NCBI GenBank assembly: GCA_965199685.1
Contig: OZ241323.1
Span: 2,170,001-2,234,000, forward strand
Length of the DNA: 64,000 nt
Direction: 5' to 3'
From: SP5GCR1 sp965199685
GTDB lineage: Bacteria > Pseudomonadota > Gammaproteobacteria > Poriferisulfidales > Oxydemutatoraceae
Below, in pieces: positions 32,718-47,700 of this stretch. The notes beneath the pieces are model-generated. The model worked only from the letters and a program-made list of their open reading frames with translations, did no database searches and was not told the origin of the DNA. A program made the position numbers and the translations under genes. Each line of letters starts with the position of its first letter. Positions within the stretch are counted from its first letter, which is position 1.

Positions 32718-35700
32718 TCACTGAAGAGGACCTTCTAAGAACACTTTAGCACGGATCCTAAGCACTGATAGGGTTGTATATAGACGCTCTTCTGAATCAA
32801 CCTCTTCGTTATAACCTTGACCATCGGTATAAGTCCCTCTAATACGAAATAGACTGCCATCCTCCATTAGAGAAAATACACTGCCATTTTTCACCATAAT
32901 ATTAGTACCTGATATGACATATTGCGCCGTGGTAGCCCCATCAATGTTCATCCAATGACTCTCCGAGGGACAACGACCTTCCTCTCCTGCACAGACTTGC
33001 CATTGATACACCACAGTCCCACTAGTGCCTCCGTCGGGATCGGCGGATAATACTATCGCCGTTAATGTCGTCCCTCCGCTTGCTATTTCTATGGAGGTTC
33101 TTAATCTTGCAGAACCATTATTTTTCTTGTTCACCTGAACCAATAACGCTCTTGTCGTAGGAAGCTCCCCATCGTCCACTTCCACCTCTAGATTGAGTGT
33201 TGTTTGGTCGGATACAGCATCTCTTATATAGTACGGTGGAATGCTTAGTGTTGCCGGATTGCTATTCTCATTGCTCAGCACATCAGAATCGTCCCCGCTC
33301 CAGCGATACATCAAGTCGTCATGGTTTGGGTCACTCGCATTCACGCTGATGACCTGCATGTCACCCTCGCTTATCATCTCCGCTGCAGTAATGCTGGTGA
33401 TAACCGGTGGTTCATTCGCAACCGCAATCGCATTAGATCGAATAACCACTGATTGTCCTATGTTATCCACAACCGTAAGTTCTAGGCTATAGCTTGTGCC
33501 GCTAGCACGTCCCTCTCTATTGCCCGGTATCATGTAGGTTTGGCTGGTAGCATTCGGTATAGCAACACCATCTCTATACCACTGATAATTCATTTCAACG
33601 ACATCGCTTGTATCCTCTATCATTGCAGTCGCACGCAACAGCCATTTATTACTGTTATCTGCTACTATGCGCACACTACCAATCGGCTTCGCATTAACAC
33701 GCACCAGCAAAGATACACTATCGGTTGATCCTCTGCTATCCATTGCGGTGAATACGATAGTGGCTATTCCTGCTTTAATAACGTTTAGCGTGAAGATCAC
33801 ACTCGTATCAGTCGTTATGGTACCGGTTTGCGTCGGTATCACCGATACGATAGATTGGCGCAACGACATCGCCCCCACAACCACACTGTCGTTGACATCA
33901 AAATTATTATCCGATACCAAAACCACTACCTGTGTGGTGTTGCCCATTCCTATCGTTGGCTGCGCTACGGAAGTAATCTTAAGCACTGGAGCTTCGTTCC
34001 CTTCTACTTCCAACTTGAACTGTTCCGAGACTTTGGAGTTCGACACATTCCTGCCATCGTTCACCGTCATAGTGACTGTCGTAATACCTACATTGATACC
34101 AGTAATCTTGATGGTACGGGTCGTGCCCTCCCCCTCTGCACTAACCCTTGCAACTTCAGGTTTATCGGATTGAATACCAAATGCTAGATTACCGGAAATG
34201 TCGTCGGCATCGGCATCGCTTAACTCCACAACAAACTCAGTCTCTGCTCCCTCCAACAGCCTAATCCGCCCCACAGGTAGACCGCTAATCGTCGGTGAAT
34301 TATTCACACGAGAATCAAGAGTGTACCCCAGCGAATCAATCACTACCCTATAACCCTGAGCATCGGTATAAGTCACTAGTGCACGAAATACACTGCTATT
34401 TCGTATTATCTGAAATCTACTGCCTCCTTCCACTGCAATACTAGAACCCGATACGATATACTGCGCCTTGTTAGCCCCATCAATATTCATCCAAGCATTC
34501 TCTAAGAAACAAGGACCATCGTTCGCTGCACATACCTGCCATTGATACTCCGCCCTACTGATGCCTCCGTCAGGATCATCGATGGTTATGGGCGTCATTA
34601 TTGCCGTATCTCCGTTTATGAAATCTAGACTGAGTCCTAAACGAACAAAACCATTATCTCTCTTGTTCACTACTACCGATACCGTTCTTGTCGTAGCGAG
34701 ATCCCCATCGCTCACTTCCACCACTAGATTGAGTGTTGTTTGGTCAGCTACAGTATCTTTTATATAGTACGGTGGAATGCTTAATCTCGCCGGGTTGCTA
34801 TTCTCATTGCTCAACACCTGAAAATCCCCGTTCCAGCGATATGCCAAGTCGTCATGGTTTGGGTCGCTCGCAGTCACGCGAATGTCCTGTGTGTTACCCT
34901 CACTAATCATCTCCGCTACAGGAACGATAATAACCGGCCGTTCATTCGCAATCGTATGCGAGTCGGATTGAATAACTACCAATTGCCCTATACTATCTAG
35001 GACCGTCAGTTCTACACTATAGCTAGTGCCTACAGCGCGCCCCAATCTATTGTCCGGTATCGTATAAGTCTGGCTAGTAGCATTCGGTATAGCAACACCA
35101 CTTCTATACCATTGATAGTCCATCTTAACGATACCGTTCGCATCCGCTATCGTAGAAATCGCACGCAGTAACCATTTATCACCGCTATCCGGTCCTATAC
35201 GCACGCTACCAGTCGGTTTCGCATCAACAGACACCAACAAAGATACACTATCAGTTGACCCTCGGCTATCCGTTGCGGTGAATACGATAGTGGCTATTCC
35301 TGCTTTGATACCGTTTAGTGTGAAGATCACACTTCTATCCATCGCTACAGAATCGGTTTCCTCTGGTATCACTGATACGATAGATTGGTCTGATGACATC
35401 GCCTCCAAAACCACACTATCGCCAACATCAAAATTATTATCCGATATCAACACCATCACCTGCGTGGTATTGCCCTGCTCTATTATTTGCGTTGAGGAAG
35501 TGATAATCTCAAGCACCGGGGCTTCGTTTGCTTCAACTTCCACCTCAAACTGTTCCGAGATTTCGGAGTTTGACACGCCTCTACCATCGTTCACCATCGC
35601 AGTGATGGTCGCAATACCGGCACTAATACTGGTAATCTTGATCGTACGGGTCGTACCCTCTCCCTCTACATCAACCCTTGCAACTTCGGATTTATCGGAT

Positions 35701-38700
35701 TGAATACCGAATACTAGATCGCTAGATAGATCGTCGGCATCAGCATCGCCTAACTCCACAACAAACTCAGTCGCTGTTCCTTCCAACAACCTGACTTGTT
35801 GCAAAGGTATACCGCTAACCGTCGGCGACACATTCACACGCCTTGAATAGCTATAGCCCTGCGAATAAACCGCTTCGTCATAATCTTGACCATCGATATA
35901 AGTCCCTCTTGCACGAAATAGACTGCCACCCTCTACTAACGCAAATCTGCTGCCACTCTCCACCAAAATACTAGAACCTGATATCATGTACTGTGTTCCG
36001 GTAGCCTCAATAATATTCATCCAATCACTCTCTGAAGGACAACCCGATTCATTCCCGGCACAGACTTGCCATTGATACGCTACCGCTCCATTAATGCCTC
36101 CGTCAGGATCGTCGGATAATACCATCGTCGTCAATGTCGTCCCTACACTTACTATTTCTATGGAGGTTCCTAAAGTTGCAGAACCATTGTTTTTCTTATC
36201 AACCACGACTGATACCGTTCTTGAAGTAGAGAGTATCCCATCGCTTACTTCCACCATCAGATTGAGTGTTGTTTGCATGGATGCAACATCTTTTATATAG
36301 TCGGGTGGAATGCTTAATGTTGCCGGATTGCTACGCTCATTGCTCAATAACTCTAAATCTCCAACCCAGCGATATGTTAAGTCATCGTGGTTTGGGTCAC
36401 TTGCACTCACGCTGATGTCCCGTGTATCACCCTCATCGATCATCTCCGCCACAGGAACGCTAATAACTGGAGATTCATTCGCTATCGTATGCGAGTCGGT
36501 TTGGATAACGACCGATTGTCCTATACTATCCATAATCGTCAGTTCTACACTATAGCTTATGCCGCTAGCACGCCCGGCTCTATTGTCCGGTATCGTGTAG
36601 CTTTGGTTCATGGCATTGGCTATAGCAACACCATTTCTATACCACTGATAATTTACCCCAACGATACCGTTCGCATCCTCTGCCATTGCAGTCAACTGCC
36701 ATTTATCATTGGGATCTATATGCACGCTTGCGGTCGGTTTCGCATCAATCAATAGAACAAAGGCCGTCTGTGTGCTACCTCCTCTACCGTCATCGGCAGA
36801 CACGGTCACCATTAAACCTGCTCTGTTCTTGCTTGCATCCCCAATCATCGGCACACCGACCAAAGTTCCTGTTGTGGTGATTACGATGCTTGCCGGCAAT
36901 CCGACTGCTTCATACCTTAATAGATCACCGTCAACATCTGCAAAAAACTCGCTTATCTCTAGCTCAAATGCTTCTCCTACCGTTGCCACAACTTGCGACG
37001 GCACGTTGTCGGACAACACATGCGGAGGTGTGTTGACCCGCACCACAACCTGTGTATCAGTAGTGACATTCTGACTATCCGTTGCGATGAACATAATTGT
37101 TGCTTCCCCACTTTGCTTGGCGGTTAGCATGAAGGTTATGCGCGTATCGGTCGTTATCGGGTTGGTTTGCATCGGTATCACCGATACCATAGATTGGCTT
37201 GACGACATCGCCCCCACAACGACACTATCGCCAAAATCGAAATTATTGTCCGACACCAACACCACCACCTGTGTGGTGTTGCCTAGCTTGATTAGTTCCT
37301 GCGGGTAAGCAATCACCTCAAGCATCGGGGCTTCGTTCCCTTCAACTTCCACTTCAAACTGTTCTGAGACCTCAGAGTTTGACACACCTCTACCATCGTT
37401 CAATGTCGCAGTGATTGTCGCAATACCAGCTCCGATAGCGGTAATTTTAATCGTGCGGGTTGCACTGTCACCTTCTACATTGACCCTTACAACTTCCAGC
37501 GTATCCGATTCAATACTGAGTAATAAATCGTCGGATAGATCGTCGTCATCGGCATCGTTTAGCACTACACCAAACTCAGTCTCAGTTCCCTCCAACAATC
37601 TGATCCGCCGCACAGGGATGCCGCTAATCGTCGGCGATGCATTCACACGCGTTGAATAACTATAGCCTGGCGAATAAACTTCCTCACCATAACCTTGACC
37701 ATCGCTATAAACCCCTTCAACGCGGAATAAACTGCCATCCTCTATTAGAGGAAATGTACTGCCACCTTCCACCATAATATCAGCACCCGATGTGATGTAC
37801 TGTGTCCCAGTAGCCTCATCAATGTTCATCCAATCATTCGCCGAGGGACAACCTTCTTGATTCCCTGCGCATACTTGCCATTGATACCTCACATTCTCAC
37901 CAGTGCCTGCGTCGGGATCGTCGGATAATACTATTGCCGTTAATGTCGTCCCTCTGCTGCCTATTTCTATGGAGGTTCTTAATCTCGCAGAACCATTATT
38001 TTCCTTCTCCACTATCACTGATAACATTCTTGTCGTAGCAATATCTCCGTCGTTCACCTCTACCTCCAGACTGAGTGTCGCTTGGGTGGCTGTGGGATCT
38101 TGTATATAGTTCGTTGGAATGCTTAGTGTTGCCGGGTTACTATGCTCATTGTTAAATATTCCAGAAGCTCCGCTCCAGCGATACATTAAATCGTCATAGT
38201 TTGCATCGCTTGCACTCACACGAATGGTCTGCATATCGCCTTCACTGATCATCTCCACTGCAGTAATGCCTGTGATAACTGGTCGTTCATTCGCAACCAC
38301 AAATGAGTTGGATGGAATAACCACCGATTGTCCTATGTTATCCATGATTATCAGGTTTAAGCTATAACTTATGCCAGCAGCGCGACCGATTCTATTGTCC
38401 AGTATCATATAAGTCCGGCTGGTAGCTCTCGCTATAGCAACACCGTTTCTATACCACTGATAACCCACCCCAACGACATCACTCGCATCCGCTATCATTG
38501 AAGTCGCACGCAACAGCCACTTATTAGTGTCGTGCGATGTTATGCTAACACTATCGTTTGGTCGTTCACTAACACGCACCAACAAAGATACATTACTTCT
38601 TAACCCTTTGCTATCGGTTGCGATGAACGTTATCACCACTTCTCCGGTATTAACACCGCTTAATCTGAAAGTTATGCTCGTATCGCTCGTTATAGTGCCG

Positions 38701-41700
38701 GTTTGCGTCGGTGTCACTGATACGATAGACTGGCTTGACGACATCGCCTCCAGAACCATACTATCGCCGACATCAAAATTACTATCCGATACCAAAACCA
38801 CTACCTGTGTGGTGTTGCCCAGCCCTATCACTGGCTTCTCCACCGAAGTAATCTTAAGCACTGGAGCTTCGTTGCCTTCAACTTCCACCCTGAACTGTTC
38901 TGACACTCTAGAGTTTGACACATTCCTACCGTCGTTCACCGTCATAGTGACTGTCGTAATACCTGCGCCAATACCAGTAATCTTGATGGTACGGGTCGTG
39001 CCTTCTCCCTCTACACTAACCCTTGCAACTTCAGGTTTATCGGATTGAATACCAAATGCTAGCTCACTAGAAATATCGTCGGCATCGGCATCGCTTAACT
39101 CCACAACAAACTCAGTCTCCGTTTTTTCCAGTAGCCCAATCCGTTCTGATGGTAGACCGCTAATCGTCGGTGAATTATTTACACGCAGAAAATGAGTATA
39201 CCCCGGTGAATCAATCACTGCTCTATAACCCTGACCATCGGTATAAGTCACTAGTGCACGAAATACACTGCCATTTTGTACTATCTGAAATCTATTGCCA
39301 TTTTCCAATAAAATACTAGAACCTGATACGATGTATTGCGCTTTGGTAGCCTCGTCAATATTCAACCAAGCATTCGCCGACGAACAAGGACCATCGTTAC
39401 TTGCACAAACTTGCCATTGATACTCTGCCCTACTGATGCCCCCGTCAGGATCATCAACGGATACGGGTGCCATTATTGCTGCATCTCCGTTTATAAAGTC
39501 TAGGGCGGCTCCTAAACGAGCAGAACCATTATCTCTCTTGTTCACTACTACTGATACCGTGCTTGTCGTAGTGAGATCCCCATCACTCACTGCCACCTCT
39601 AGATTGAGTGTTGTTTGGTCGGATACAGCGTCTTTTATATAGTACGGTGGAATGCTTAATCTCGCCGGGTTGCTATTCTTATTGCTCAATACCTCTGAGT
39701 CCCCACTCCAGCGATATGTCAAGTCGTCATGGTTCGGGTCACTCGCATTCACGTTGATGTCCTGTGTGTTGCCTTCACTGATCATCTCTGCTACGGGAAC
39801 GGTAATAACCGGTCGTTCATTTGCAATCGTGTGCGAGTTGGATTGAATAACTACTGATTGCCCTATACTATCCAGAACTGTCAGTTCTACGCTATAGCTG
39901 GTGCCTGCAGTGCGTCCCAATCTATTGTCAGGTATCGTATAGGTTGGGCTTGTAGCATTCGGTATAGCAACACCGTTTCTAGACCACTGATAATTTACCC
40001 CAACGATACCGTTCGCATCCGCTACGATTGCAGTCAACAGCCATTTATCATTAGGGTCTATGCGCACACTCCCGGTCGGCTGCGCATCAACAGACACCAG
40101 CAAAGATACACTATCGGTTGACCCACTCCTATCGGTTGCAGTGAATACGATAGTCGCTATTCCTGCTTTAATACCATTTAGTGCGAAAGTTCTACTCACA
40201 TCAGCCGTTATCGTGTCGGGTTGTGTTGGTATCACTGATACGATGGGTCGGCTTGATGACATCGCCTCCAAAACCACACTATCGTCAACATCAAAATTAT
40301 TGTCTGATATCAACACCATTACTTGCGTGGTGTTGCCCTGCTCTATGATCCGCCTAGGTGTGCCAATAGCTTTAAGGTCAACAAATTTAAGCATTGGGGC
40401 TTCGTTTGCTTCAACTTCCACTTCAAACTGTTCCGAGATTGCGGAGTTTGACACTCCTCTACCATCGTTCACCGTCGCAGTGATTGTCGCAATACCTCCA
40501 CTAACGCCAGTGATCTTGATCGTACGGGTCGTACCCTCTCCCTCCACACTAACCCTTGCAACTTCAAGTTTATCGGATTGAACACCAAACACTAGATTGC
40601 TAGATATATCGTCGGTGTCAGCATCGCTTAACTCCACAACAAACTCAGTCGCTGTTCCTTCCAACAACCTCACTTGTTGCAAAGGTATGCCGCTAACTGT
40701 CGGCGACGCATTCACACGCGTTGAATAGCTATAGCCCTGCGAATAGACCTCTTCGTCATAACCTTGACCATCGCTATAAGTCCCTTGCGCACGAAATAGA
40801 CTGCCACCCTCTACTAACCGAAATGTACTGCCACCTTCCAACACAATATCAGCACCCGATATCATATACTGTGCTTCACTAGCATCAAAAATATTCATCC
40901 AATCACCCTCTGAAGGACAACCCGATTCATTCCCTGCACAGACTTGCCATTGATACGCCACAGCTCCATTAATGCCTCCGTCAGGATCGTCGGACAATAC
41001 CATCGTCGTCAGTGTTGTCCCTACACTTACTATTTCTATAGAGGTTCCTAAAGTTGCAGCACCATTGTTTTTCTTATCAATCACTACCGATAACGTTCTT
41101 GAAGTAGAGAGTATCCCATCGCTTACTTCTACCATCAGGTTGAGTGTTGTTTGCATGGATGTAGCATCTTTTATATAGTCGGCTGGAATGCTTAATGTTG
41201 CCGGATTGCTATTTTCATTGCTCAATAACTCTAAATCCCCGTTCCAGCGATACACTAAGTCGTCATAGTTTGGGTCACTTGCACTCACGCGAATATCCTG
41301 CGTGTCACCTTCACTAATCATCTCCGCTGCAGTAATGCTTGTGATAACCGGTGGTTCATTCGCAATCGTATATGAGTCGGTTTGGATAACGACTGATTGT
41401 CCTATACTATCCATAATCGTCAGTTCTACACTATAGCTTATGCCGGCAGCACGCCCGGCCCTATTGTCCGGTATCGTATAGCTTTGGTTATTGGCATCAT
41501 TGGCTATAGCAACACCATTTCTATACCACTGATAATTTACCCCAACGATACCGTTCGCATCCTCTACCATTGCAGTCAACTGCCATTTATCATTGGGGTC
41601 TACACGCACACTAGCGGTCGGCTTCGCATCAATCAATAGGACAAAGGTCGTCTGTGTGCTGCCTTCTCTACCGTCATCAGCAAACACGGTCACCATTAAA

Positions 41701-44700
41701 CCTGCTCTGTTCTTGCTTGCATCTCCAATCACCGGCACACCGACCAAAGTCCCTGTTGTGGTGATTACGATGCTTGCCGGCAACCCGACTACTCTATACC
41801 TTAATAGATCACCGTCAACATCAGCAAAAAACTCGCTTGTCTTTAACTCAAATGCTTCTCCTACCGTTGCCATAACTTGCGACGGTACATTGTCGGGCAA
41901 TACATGCGGGGGTGTGTTGACCCGTACCATAACCTCTGTATTAGTACTGACATTCTGACTATCTGTTGCGGTGAAGGTAATTGTCGCTGCTCCGCTTTGC
42001 TCGGCGATTAGCATGAAGGTTATGCGCGTATCGGTCGTTATAGGGTCGGTTTGCATTGGTATCACCGATACCATAGATGGGTTTGATGACATCGCCTCCA
42101 CAACAACATTATCGCCGACATCAAAATTATTGTCCGACACCACCACCACTACCTGTGTGGTGTTGCCCAACCCTATTAGTTCCTGCGGGTAAGCAATCAC
42201 CTCAAGCATTGGGGCTTCGTTCCCTTCAACTTCCACCTCAAACCGTTCTAAGACTTCGGAGTTTGACACACCTCTGCCATCGTTCACCGTCGCAGTGATT
42301 GTTGCCATGCCGATACCGATAGCGGTAATTTTAATCGTGCGGGTTGTACCGTCACCTTCTACACTTAGCCTTGCAACTTCCGGCGTATCCGATTGAATAT
42401 CGAATACTAGAGTGTCGGATAGATCGTCAACATCGGCATCGTTTAGCACCACATTAAACTCAGTCTCGGTTCCTTTTAACAACCTGACCCGCCGCACAGG
42501 TAGACCGCTAATCGTCGGTGATGCATTCACACGCCCTGAATAACTATAGCCTGGCGAATGAACTTTCTCGCCATAACCCTGACCATCGGTATATGTCCCT
42601 TCAACACGAAATAGACTGCCACCTACTACTAACGGCAATCTGCTGTCATCTTCCAACAAAATATCAGCACCCGATATGATGTACTGCGTTTCCCTAGCCT
42701 CATCAATGTTCATCCAATCATTCGCCGAGGGACAAAGACCCTCAACCCCTGCACAGACTTGCCATTGATAGACCACAATCCCACTGGTGCCTGCGTCAGG
42801 ATCGGTGGATGATACTATCGCCGTTAATGTCGTCTCTCTGCTTCCTATTTCTATAGAGGTTGTTAATCTCGCAGAACCATTGTTTTCCTTTCTCACCACC
42901 ACCAATACCGCTGTTGTCGTAGCAAGCTCTTCGTCGTTCACCTCCACCTCCAGATTGAGTGTTGCTTGGGTGGCTGTGGGATCTTGTATATAGTCGGATG
43001 GAATGCTGAGTGTTGCCGGATTGCTATGCTCATTACTCAATACCCCAAAGTCCCCGCTCCAGCGATACATTAAATCGTCATAGTTCGGGTCACTCGCATT
43101 CACACTAATGTTCTGTGTATCGCCTTCACTGATCATCTCAGCTGCAGTAATGCCTGTGATAACTGGTGGTTCATTCGCAACCACAAGCGAGTTGGATTGA
43201 GTAGCTACTGATTGTCCTATACTATCCACAACCGTCAGTTCTAAGCTATAGGCTACGCCGGTAGCACGCCCTCCTCTATTATCTGGGATCATATAAGTCC
43301 GACTGGTAGCTCTCGCTATAGCAACACCGTTTCTATACCACTGATAATCCACCCTAACGATATCGTTCGCATCCGCTATCGTTGAAGTCGCACGCAACAG
43401 CCACTCATCGGTGAAATTTATACGCACACTGCCAGTCGGCTGCGCATCAACAAGCACCGACAAAGTTACGCTATGGGTCGCTCCTTTGCTATCCGTTGCA
43501 GTAAACTTAATCATCGCAGTACCCCCCCTGACACCTCTCAGCGTAATGCGTTCTGTCTTATTACTATTTATTCCAACAATTTGTCTCGGCCCCACCAACA
43601 CTTCCGGCACCACAGATGATGTTAAGAATACTCTATCGCCTCCTTCAAAATCATCATCCATCACTGCAACCGGAATCACTATCTTCTCACCTACTGATAT
43701 TAATTCGGACAGTGATGCAATTCTAATCTGTGGCGCACTATTCACTTTTGTGGTCACCACAAATGTTGTACTGCTTATAGAATCAGCTGAACCTTCACCG
43801 TCATCCACCAATACCGTAATCTCCGACCTACCGATATCCGAACCAGTTTCAATACGAAGTGTACGGATTAAATCGCCTTCTTCGGCGATGCTCACCGTTG
43901 CGATGTCAAGGTTGCTGGATCTAACACGGGTCTTGAGATTGGTTGAACCATCACCAATCCCGACATTTAATACGACATTCAACTCTTTCACGACCTCCGT
44001 CAATAAACTAATATCCGCAATCAGTTCTATAGACGCTGCGATGCGCACCATTTCATGTTGTCCGTCCAACGCTGTGCCACAATCCCGATCTCCAGCAGTG
44101 CCACATGCTGGTTGACTTTGATCAGGTCCTATCGCATATTTGAGTGTCGGGTATTGATCGGTTCCGCCAAAGTCCCAATCGGCAATGTTCCAATCATAAT
44201 AAATCTCTGTTGCATTATTACCCGGTTGCGTAGGGGTTTGCATTTCCACACTAGTCTTGGAAGTACCACCGGCACTTACCACAGTAGGGTTATTGGTTTT
44301 ATTCCAATAACTCTCTTCAACATGCCCATCCCTATTCTCTCCGATAAGTCCACCAGTATTTGTATCTCCTCTCACACGCCCTGTCGCATAGCTTTTGCTA
44401 ACTCTACCAATGTTCCGGTTATTAGTCAGACCTAGATTAACCCCGACCAATCCACCGACCCCATCTTTGCCGCTCACATTGCCTTGAGCATAGCTGTTTA
44501 TAATTGCCCCTCTGGCACTCCATCCAACCAAACCTCCGATATAGCGATTTGCACCTTCTACATTACCTCTGGCATAGCTATTGGTAATCGTGCCAGCGAG
44601 ATTATTACCGACAAAGCCTCCGACTTCGTTATTGCCTTTTACAAATCCGAGCGCATAGCTATTCGTAATATCCCCTGAATTCCAACCGACAAAACCACCC

Positions 44701-47700
44701 ACATCGGCCATGCCTATGATACGCTCTCTGCTATAACTGTTCGTGATAATACCGCTATTTTCACCCACCAAACCGCCGGCCGCCTCGTCCCCGTTGACCT
44801 TGACCTCCGCTCTGCTGCGCATGATAATCCCCATGTTACTAGTATTGCTGTTCCTGCCGACTAGACCACCGACCTTTTCCACACCGTCCACACTCCCTCT
44901 TGCATAGCTATCAGTGATTGTGCCACCGTCGTTATCGCCCACCAAACCACCAACATTGCGACGAGATCCCACTACTACAATGGTTGAAGAGCTACCAGAA
45001 ATTGTCCCACCACGGTGCCATCCGACTAATCCGCCTACATCGTAGTCACCATTCCCTCTCACTTGTCCTGTCACATAACTACTGGCGATAGAACCGCCCT
45101 GTTTATACCCGACTAATCCGCCTACCCCCTGATTACCTAAAATGTCCACATCTAATAAGCCGACATTTTCTATCTTGGCATTACTCGCCGTAATACCAAA
45201 TAAACCAACACCCCTTGCGGCATCACCCCGATCTATTCGTAAGTTAGCAATCGTATGACCATTTGCATTGAATGTGGCATCAAAAGGTGCCTCGGAAGTG
45301 CCGATCGGTAGCCAACCTGAACCTGTCGTCCAAGCAGCCCTGATAATTCCACTGCGATAACTTGCGCCTTGCTCAAAATCTAAACTCCGTGTTAGTTCAT
45401 AGCCCCTGCATCCCTCATCAGGGCAACCTTCAGTAATTTTACTCGCTGTCTCGCTTTGTCTGTAACCGCTACCGTCCAACTGATAGCGAATCGCATCCAA
45501 ACCTTCCAAATCGCTTATTTCTATCAAGCCGTTGTCGTCTATATCTACATCTTTTATAAAAATAAGCACTTCGGATATGAGCGTTTGGGTATAGCCCTGC
45601 CCGTCGGTATAACTATATCGCACACGATACTCGGTGTAGGATGCTGTATCTTCGGGAACACGATAGGTATTAGTATTAGCACCTTCTATATCTATCCAAT
45701 CGGCATTTATATCTACTCGCCGTTGCCACAAATAACTATTTATCGTGCCAGCCCCGTCAGGGTCTGTTGACAAGTCCACTGTGGGGGCAGTTAGTGTTCT
45801 ATCCGATCGCGTGATAATAGGATTTGTCTGTAGCACCGTGCCATTATCTGTCTTAACGATTGTCAATCTTAGATCTTTAGGTATGCCATCGTTGATTTCC
45901 AATCTAATCGTGATCTCACTATCGTCTTCGGTTTCGCTCAAGGCAGCCTCGGATATCGGCACATCCAAAACCGCTTGACTAATTCCTTCCATCGGTAATA
46001 AGCGAGGCATTCCTGGTAATTGTGTCCATTGATAACGCAACGCACTTTCATTTACACCTTGACTGGTTATTCTCTGCAGTATGATGCGTTCACCCTCGTT
46101 AAAAGTTCTATCGTTAAAGGCTAGTTTATATTGAATCGGTGGATTATAGGGTGTACGCACTTCAACGGTAGCTATAGTAACACCGGCAGTATTCAACGAA
46201 ATCGTAGAACCGGTAATACCACCACTCTCAATAATAATGTTGCCATCAGAGTTGGCGGCAACCGGGGCCATGCTTATGCGTCTTATGTCGGTCTCGTCTA
46301 TAACGCGATAACTCAATACTTCAGGCTTAAAAGATGGCGACACTATCAAGCCACTCGGCAAACCTAGTCGGAGCAACCCAAGACGCTGGCCCGGCTGTAA
46401 TGTGCCATCGCTATATTTGAGGGCAGGATATTGCTCGGATGTGCCGAAGTCCCATACCTGTTCATCCCAATTATAATAAGTCTCAGTCTGAGTACTTCCT
46501 GCTTCAATAGGCGATTGCAACTCTACGGTCGTCTTGCCTTCGCCACCGACGCTATCCATTATACTGCTAGTTGACTCATCCCAATAACTATTCGTAATTG
46601 CTACGAATCCATTATTGAACCCCATAAAGCCACCAATTAATTGGTTTCCTCGCACATTACCTATAGCATAGCTATTTGTGATATTTCCACCTGTACCCAA
46701 GCCAACAAAACCTCCAACTATTCGGTTTCCTCGCACACTGCCCATAACATAGCTATTCGTGATACTTCCTGGACCTACTCCGATAAAACCGCCTACATTT
46801 TCATCTCCTTCTACATTGCCGCTAGCGTAGCTCCTTGTGATACTTCCTGAGCCTCTTCCGATAAAACCACCGACTTGAAAACCACTAGCTGGCGTACCTG
46901 CTCCCTGCACATCACCAGTCGCATAGCTATCCGCAATACTTGTATTGATATTTTCCCCGATAAAACCACCTATACTTGTGCCTCCTTCTACATTGCCGAT
47001 CGCATGGCTATTTATAATACTTCCACCTACACTCCGTCCGATAAAACCACCAATGAATGAGTCTCCTTTCACTATACCAGTCGCATAGCTATCCGCAATA
47101 CCTCCACCTTCACTCCCTCCGATAAAACCACCAACTCGCAGGCTTGCTTGACCTGCTCGTACATTACCAATCGCATGGTTATTTGTAATACTTCCACCTA
47201 CACTCCGTCCGATAAAACCACCAACTCGCAGGCTTGCTTGACCTGCTCGTACATTGCCGATCGCATGGCTATTTGCAATACTTCCACCTTCACTCCGTCC
47301 GATAAAACCACCAATGTGTTGGCTTCTTAGACCGCCTTGCACATTGCCGACAGCATAGTTGTTTGTAACATTTGAATCCAAAGACCGACCAATTAAACCG
47401 CCTACGTCGATTCCTCCAACCACATTCCCAGTTGCATAGCTGTCATCGATACTTGCGTTCTCTTCAGAACGACCAACTAAACCACCTACGTTTCCTCCTC
47501 CTGTCACATTCCCAGTTGCGTGGCTTTGATCAATCCTCACACCACCACGAACAACAAAACCTACTAGACCACCCACTCTGCCTTGCCCTTCCACATTCCC
47601 GGTTGCATAGCTATTAGTGACTATCAAACTGCCTATGATAAACACAAACCTAGTCCCACCTATTAATCCACCTACATTATCAAATCCCGTAACATTCCCA

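Noticed and set aside
33240..47620. Many plus-strand open frames of 60-230 codons opposite the giant gene
   Set aside because: They recur at the same place in each repeat unit with low-complexity composition and no ribosome sites, so they are shadows of the repeated coding strand.
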